Shown here: piece after piece, positions 58,550-64,000 of the stretch | Numbering within the stretch: position 1 is the first letter of the stretch | Layout: each line of letters begins with the position of its first letter | Origin: Atherinomorus stipes | Taxonomy: Eukaryota > Chordata > Actinopteri > Atheriniformes > Atherinidae | Direction of reading: 5' to 3' | Length of the DNA stretch: 64,000 nucleotides | Assembly: GCA_023101725.1 (NCBI GenBank) | Contig: JALJCO010010476.1 | Location: forward strand, 1,736,001-1,800,000 | Notes under the pieces: generated by a model | Told to the model about the DNA's origin: nothing | Databases searched by the model: none | What the model saw: only the letters and a program-made list of their open reading frames with translations | Position numbers and translations under genes: made by a program

Positions 58550-60584
58550 ATGGTGTCTCTGATTCGCACCCTCCGGCATCACACGGACGAGGTCAGCTGC
58601 TGTGCTTTCTCTCCGGCTCTGCTGGCCACCGGCTCAGGTGATAAAAGTCTTCGTGTTTATGACGCAGCGGACTTCTCGGAGCTTCCCTACTCCCCTCTGA
58701 CGGGACATGGCTACGGCGTCCACAGCTGCTGCTTCAGCTTTTGTGGCAGCTTCCTGCTCAGCTGCTCCACGGACGGCTCCGCCATAGTGTGGTGCTCAGA
58801 GACAGGTGAGCTGACAGCCAAGCTGGAGCACCCGGGACGCAGTCCGCTCCGAGTCTGCGCAATGGCCCCAGACTCCTCCCTCGTGCTGGCAGGGGCCTGT
58901 GATGGCACCGTGGCCCTCTGGGACTTCAGCACCAAAACACTCAACAGGTGAGGTTCAAGGGGAAAGAAATGCCAAATAACTGCTGTAGTTTTACATTTTG
59001 CAGTTGTTTTATATTAATGTGAAGTAACCAGTTGATATCAACTTTCTCTTTTATCCAGTGAGGTTATATATTTTAGTTTATTTTCTTGAAATATAGCTGG
59101 AGACTCATGAAGCAGATGGAGTGTTGTACTGAAGGATGCTGGCTGTTTTAAGAAGCTGTGACTGAAGGCTTTATGCAAACTGCGGTTTTGATGGATGCAT
59201 CAAAAGTGCTTGCACTTGTTGCTTTAAGCATCATCTTACAGCCTTCATCAGCAGATGGAGTCATTGCACAGTTGTCAGAAGTTTTCCACTGATTCCTTGG
59301 CATTAATCAAAAAAAAAAAAAACAGTGTGACACTTTTGATCATTTTTCCACTATGGGCATATTTCAGAAAAGTGAAAACGGAGTTTTTCTCTCAAAAGGA
59401 GTAATTTATAATAACTAATGCAGGTTTAACATCAGGTTTTTGCTCTGTTTGTAGAGACTGCAACCTGGGACTAATGAGGACAGAAAAGTTGCCAAGTGGC
59501 CAACTAATCGAAGAATTAAAATAGATTAAAAAGCTGAAAAGAAAAAGTCATTTTGTAAGGTAATTTTTTCTTGTAATTTTTTTCCTAGATGCAGTGCAGT
59601 AAGCGAGGCCAGCGTTGTGGCTTGTTCTTTCTCTCCATGTGGACAAATGTTTGTGACCGGCTGCACTCAAGGAGACCTCAAACTCTGGGACCTGGACTTC
59701 GGTCTCCTACATGCAGAGAAGGATGCCCACGACCTTGGAGTCTCCTGTTGCAGCTTTGCACCTCAGTTTAAATTTGGTAAGTTGTTATTAAACCATTGAA
59801 GGGTTGATGCTTTGTTAATTGTGAAGACTGTGGGCTGTGAAAACAGTAATTCTTGCACTTTCTGATGTTCTCAATGGATTTTGAGATGTGTTGCTTGCTG
59901 GAAAGAGATCCACTTTATGAAGTCTCTTTTTTTGCTGTCTTTGCTTCTCTTTTTTGTGTTTGTTTTCATAGTTTTACAGATAGTATTTACTTCCAAATTT
60001 TCGGGGTATTTAATTGAATCCATTATTTCCTCAGCTAGTGAAATGTTTCCCATCTCACTGGCTTCTATACAAGCACAAATGATTTTTAGTCTGCTTTCTG
60101 TAGGTTTTCTTTTCAAGAAATCTGCAGCCAGATCTGGTAAATACTGTAGGCTCTTTGTGAACTTCCTCATTCCACAGTTTATTTCTTACTGTAAATCCAG
60201 ATGCATTCAGATGATCATTTTAAACTTTTGAGACCTAATTTCTCGTTATGAATGTAAGAAAAGTTTCCATTAAAGTATTTGAGTAGAAGTAGCGTTCCAG
60301 TTAGTGATATTTATTCAACTTTATAGCCATCACACAGGTTTTCATTAGAATTGAGGGCTATTTTACCGGAGGATGTGCTTGCTAAGTGTTGTTACACGTC
60401 ACAAGCAGGCCGTCAGAATGTATCTGTCTTGTGTTTTTGGGTTTGATCAAGCATGAACTCTGAGAAAGAGAAGATGCGGTTTTCTTTTGTTCTGCAGAGG
60501 GATGCTGCGTAGAGTTTCGATTGGCCTCCTGTGGACAGGACAGCCAGCTGAAAATATGGATCGTTTCCCAGTGTGAAGGAGCAG
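58550..60584 (+). CDS. wdsub1: WD repeat, SAM and U-box domain protein 1, 5' exons (partial)
   Basis: Exons: 58550-58947, 59589-59776, 60498-60584; phases 2, 1, 1 are consistent. The start MVSLIRTLRHHTDEVSCCAF matches the family start (mammalian MVKLIHTL, VNCCAF). Recognisable WD40 units are LLATGSGDKSLRVYD, LLSCSTDGSAIVWC, LAGACDGTVALWD and FVTGCTQGDLKLWD; exon 2 adds LHAEKDAHDLGVSCCSFAP and exon 3 FRLASCGQDSQLKIWIVSQ. The complete protein has about seven WD repeats, a SAM domain and a U-box, the last marking ubiquitin-ligase activity; later repeats, SAM and U-box lie beyond what I can see here. The ATG has A at -3 and G at +4. Same strand as baz2b, 1,956 bases after its stop. Confidence 0.93.
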
Positions 60585-60792
60585 GTAGGCTGACTCTTCT
60601 CTATCCGCCTCCTCAACCAAACGCTCCCTCGGTCCACTGCTCATGGTAGAAAGAGTAGCTCTGCTGACTGCTGAAACCTTTATCTGTCTGATGTATAGAG
60701 GAATTTTAGGTGGTTTAAATCAAGTGCAGACTGACTCATCAATAATGGATCACCTTAAGACTTTTTGCTGAAACAAAGTAGTAACAGGGTAC

Positions 60793-60794
<2 letters not shown>

Positions 60795-60833
<39 letters not shown>
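60795..60833. repeat. (TG)n microsatellite
   Basis: Nineteen TG units in a row. The Cys-Val-rich and His-Thr-rich ORFs on each strand are translations of the repeat. Confidence 0.95.
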
Positions 60834-60836
<3 letters not shown>

Positions 60837-61639
60837 CGTGTCTGCAAAGAATTAAAAGGTCCTTGAGTGCATACAGGCACATATCTTGTACAACACCAAT
60901 AGAACAAGCTCATTTTGTGTATGTTCACAGATTGTGTAACCAGGTTACTGACAGCATTCTCATTATGAGCGTGGACATGCCACAGTGTTAGTTCCTCTGA
61001 TGTGTTGCCGTGGTAACAGCCGCTTCTTGGGAAGATTTGAAACATTGAAACATCCCACATGACCAGAGTCCATGTTTTTTTTTTTTTTTTCTTTTTTTTT
61101 AATTTTCAGAGCAGCTTGCAGAGGGACACCTTATAATATGTGCATCATTTTTTTTCTTTACAATGCTGCTGCTCAGATGAGACGGAGCCGGCAACTCGCT
61201 TGATTTTCTCTTAGTTAGAAGATTAACTTGAAACGTAATTCCACTTGTTTACAAAGAAGAGGCTAAAGTTTAAAAGATTGTTTGTTTGTTTTTTCTTTCT
61301 CTCTCAAAACAAAGTGCTTTTATTCTTGACTGGATCTGGGGGTCAAAGTTAGTCAGTTAAATTCTGCCAGGTTTAGTCCTATTGATGTTTTTTTTTTCTC
61401 CTTATTGAACGCTAGTGGTGATTAACATGAATCTGCATGGAAATTACAAAGTACGCTCTCAGAGAGGAGGTAACGAGCCTTTCATTTGATTCAGGTGTGT
61501 TGTCAAGTCCTTCATTTCAAAATCCTCCACATACTGTACTCTGTCGAGGACAAGTCAGGACTGCAGACAGGCCAGTTCATGCTCCCATACTCTTTTCTTT
61601 TTTTTTTACCCCTCTACCATGCCTTTGAAATGTGTATAA

Positions 61640-62000
61640 AATGTGGGTTTGTGTTGTGTTGATAAATGATGCATGGACTTCTCTAGAAAAGTTGTGGTGT
61701 TGGAGGCAGATTGTGCTTTAAGATCTCGGTGAACTTGTCTGCATTCATGCTGCCATCACAGAGGTGTAACTGAGCGTTGCCAAGCACTGATGCAACCCCG
61801 TACCATCACATACGCTGGCTTTTGCCCTATTCTTCTTTGGTGTTGTGTACATGGCGTCCATTTCTTCCAAAGATACATCTTGAATACTGATTGGTATGAC
61901 CAGAGTAGACCTTTCAAATGTGTGTGGGGCTATATCAGAGAAGTTGAAGCTGCCTCTGGAAAAGGTATAACAAAAGTTTCTTACTGGTCATGTCAGCTAT
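61640..62000. repeat. Probable fish interspersed repeat
   Basis: Blocks such as CATGCTGCCATCACAGAGGT and ACCATCACATACGCTGGCTT match a repeat I recall from many fish introns. I could not define ends or superfamily. The 81-codon frame inside is not a gene. Confidence 0.35.
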
Positions 62001-62190
62001 TCTTGATGCAGTGCTGTCTGAGGGATCGGAGGTAACCGGTGTCCAGCTTAGGTTTTCATCTTTGCCTTTTTATACACTCAAATTCCTTGAGATGCCTTAA
62101 ATTGTTTAATATTACAGGTTGTAGAGGGAGACATTTCTGAAATTCCTTTCAGTGTGTCTTTGAGAAACATAGTTTTGAATAATTTCGATG

Positions 62191-63310
62191 CCCCCCCCCA
62201 CACACACACACACACCCTTGTACTTCTATCTACCTGTGTGAGGACATTCATTGACATAATGCATTCCCTAGTCCAGGGGTGTCACACATAAGGCCCGGGG
62301 GCCGAAACCGGCTCACCGGAGGGTCCAGTCTGGCCAGCGAGGTGAATTATTAAATGTCACGTTTAAAACCATAAAACAAACTATAGTTTCTAATTGGTCC
62401 CCCAGAGCTTGGGATCATTTTAAATGTACAACTATGAAATATTTCAATAGTACTTTACAGATCTGACCTTATAGTTTACATTATGAGGTCAGCATTACTT
62501 CACACATGCGGAAATCTTATTTCTCTTAAAAAGTCCCCAATCATAATGTGAAATATTGTATTTTTTTAGTTCCAGATACTGTACCTGTCATGCAATATTA
62601 CAGTAAGTGCTTTTGTAGATCCATTGTGATCTGTAGTTACAATGAACATGTGTTGTCGTATTTGAATGACTTGATCATCATGATAAAAATTAAAAGTAAA
62701 AGTATAAAAATATTCAATATTTGGGAAGTTTTAACAGAAAATTAATTTTATAAATTCAGATTTATATGAGTTTATATTAAAATGTATATAATATGTTATA
62801 TAAAAAATATATAATAAAATGTTGACTGAAATTAATACATAAAATGAATAAAATCTAATCAAGTGAGGCAAAATATTGTTGGAACGAATTATGTTTCTCA
62901 ATAAATTTCATGTTCATTTTTTAAAAGGAAAGTTCATTAAATATAAACATATTGACTCTGCTAAAATAAAGGGAAACATTTGAGGTTATTATTTAGAGGT
63001 TATTGTGTGAAAATTTTCCCGGCCCAGCCCACTTAAGATCAAATTGTGCCATTTCTGGCCCCTGACCTAAAATGAGTTTGACACCTCTGCCCTAGCCCTA
63101 ATCATCACAACTGGTTCCTTAAACCTAACCCTAACCAAAACCTAATTGTAACCTAAACTCTAAAACCAAATCTTGACTCAAAAATGGGTTTTTCTCAGGC
63201 TTTATTGTGAAGACCGGCCAAAATGTCCTCACTTCCAAAAATGACCTCACTTTGTTGGTCAAACACGTAAAATGGTCCTCACAATGTAGGAAGTACAGGA
63301 ACACACACAC
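62191..63310. repeat. AC-bounded fish repeat with telomere-like CCCTAA motifs
   Basis: A C9-(AC)n start at 62191-62216, GTGAGGACATTCATTGACAT, CTAGCCCTAATCATCACAAC, CCTAACCCTAACC, GACCGGCCAAAATGTCCTCA and a closing (AC)n at 63297-63310 are parts of one known fish interspersed repeat. It has been split by the hAT element 62274-63089. The CCCTAA-like units are part of this repeat and are not evidence of a chromosome end. Confidence 0.55.
62274..63089. mobile_element. hAT element with 8-bp target duplication
   Basis: Left end CAGGGGTGTCACACATAAGG, right end complemented CAGAGGTGTCAAACTCATTT. Both are followed inward by GGCCCGGGGGCC/GGGGCCAGAA type sequence typical of fish hAT MITEs. Flanks are CCCTAGTC (62266-62273) and CCCTAGCC (63090-63097), an 8-base duplication with one difference. 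The 816-bp interior is AT-rich and non-coding. Confidence 0.85.
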
Positions 63311-63928
63311 ATTTGGTGACAAGCTGTTCATTGTCTACCCATCTTTACTCGTCAGATAGGTTCATAGGTACAAGTTTTACTTGATCATAATTACAGAGAC
63401 CTTGACATTATATCTTTAAAATGACATCATTAATTCTTCTGATTTTAAAAGAAGGAATAAATATATATTCATATTAGCAAATCAAGTTACAGAGATGAAC
63501 ATAAAACACCTTTGTTCTCATCGTCTGCAGTGAATAAAAGAAAATGTGTGATCAATTTTCCATAATAGTCTGGCACCTGCAATTTCATTTGTGAGATTCT
63601 GACATGTCTGCATTTATTCCTTCCTGTTGTTTCTATCTGCCCAAATTTGACATGGCTGTTAAGTTTCTTAAGCCTGCTTGTAGTTCTGAAATGTGAATAT
63701 GAGCTTAAGGTTATTTAACTTCAGTAATAAACTGATGTTACATTGTATTTATTGTTGCTGTATCTCAGGGACAAATATCTTTTCAGCTCCACTGCCTTTG
63801 TCAGACAGCCTCAGTTTTCAGGTTACTGTTGTTCAGACTCTCTTTACCTTTTTGCTACTGAAAAGCATGTAAGCAATTATTCACTGAAAAAAAAAAAAAA
63901 AAAAAAAAGCAGTATCTTTTGTCTCTAG

Positions 63929-64000
63929 GCGGCTGTCAGCAGGTGGCAGAGCTGCAGGAGGAAAGAGTTACCAGAAAAACGGAAAGTTGTTCAGAAGAGG
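63929..64000 (+). CDS. Possible further wdsub1 exon, cut by window edge
   Basis: After the acceptor TTTTGTCTCTAG the phase that follows exon 3 (phase 1) gives GCQQVAELQEERVTRKTESC, open to the window end. Phase fits, but the sequence does not resemble the expected next WD repeat. It may be a fish-specific insertion before that repeat, or not an exon at all. Confidence 0.3.

Larger units (their letters stand above)
60585..63928 (+). other. wdsub1 intron 3, repeat-filled
   Basis: The intron holds (TG)n at 60795-60833, T-runs near 61073-61099, a fish repeat near 61640-62000, and an AC-bounded repeat with a hAT element inside (62191-63310). No exon for WD repeats 5-7 could be found. Confidence 0.6.

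Noticed and set aside
63090..63165. Interstitial telomere from CCCTAA-like units
   Set aside because: Units are irregular and are part of a known kind of interspersed fish repeat.
1..64000. CRISPR arrays, operons, rRNA genes, endogenous retrovirus
   Set aside because: No regularly spaced repeats, no rRNA-like sequence, no LTR pair and no gag/pol/env-like frames were seen; this is vertebrate DNA with introns.

Overview
The window looks like a teleost fish nuclear genome segment, probably from a spiny-rayed (percomorph) fish. It has GT-AG spliced vertebrate genes with long introns, many TIR-bearing miniature DNA transposons, tRNA-headed SINEs, a Tc1 element with an IR/DR layout, and fish-type hAT non-autonomous elements. 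The species cannot be named from the sequence alone.

Layout. From 1 to about 31,800 I find no coding gene. This stretch holds transposon debris and unique AT-rich DNA: a THAP-exon element near the left edge, several MITE families bounded by TTAA, SINEs, hAT-like elements, a 1.4 kb fold-back pair near 20 kb, a palindromic MITE with a second transposon inside it, a non-LTR tail, and a decayed Tc1 fragment. It is either intergenic DNA or 5' non-coding introns of baz2b, because the first coding exon of that gene begins at a splice acceptor.

From 31,828 to 56,593 lies baz2b on the + strand. I could assemble 37 coding exons by reading frames and splice phases, about 6.47 kb of coding sequence or roughly 2,157 residues, against about 2,170 for the mammalian protein as I recall it. 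The modules run in the expected order: serine-rich and acidic N-terminus, MBD/TAM domain, long charged helix, DDT domain, WHIM region, PHD finger, bromodomain. Three exons (34490-34623, 46615-46754, 51980-52215) have lengths that break the reading frame. These are either indel errors in the assembly or real lesions. Introns carry two TTAA MITEs and a complete but dead Tc1 element.

wdsub1 starts about 2 kb downstream at 58,550, head to tail with baz2b. Its first three exons (WD40 repeats 1 to about 4) are clear. The remaining exons (later WD repeats, SAM, U-box) are not seen before the window ends. The pair baz2b-wdsub1 matches the conserved vertebrate neighbourhood. BAZ2B is a chromatin reader of ISWI-type remodelling complexes. 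WDSUB1 is a WD-SAM-U-box protein, probably a ubiquitin ligase. Nothing suggests that the two genes act in one pathway; they are conserved neighbours.
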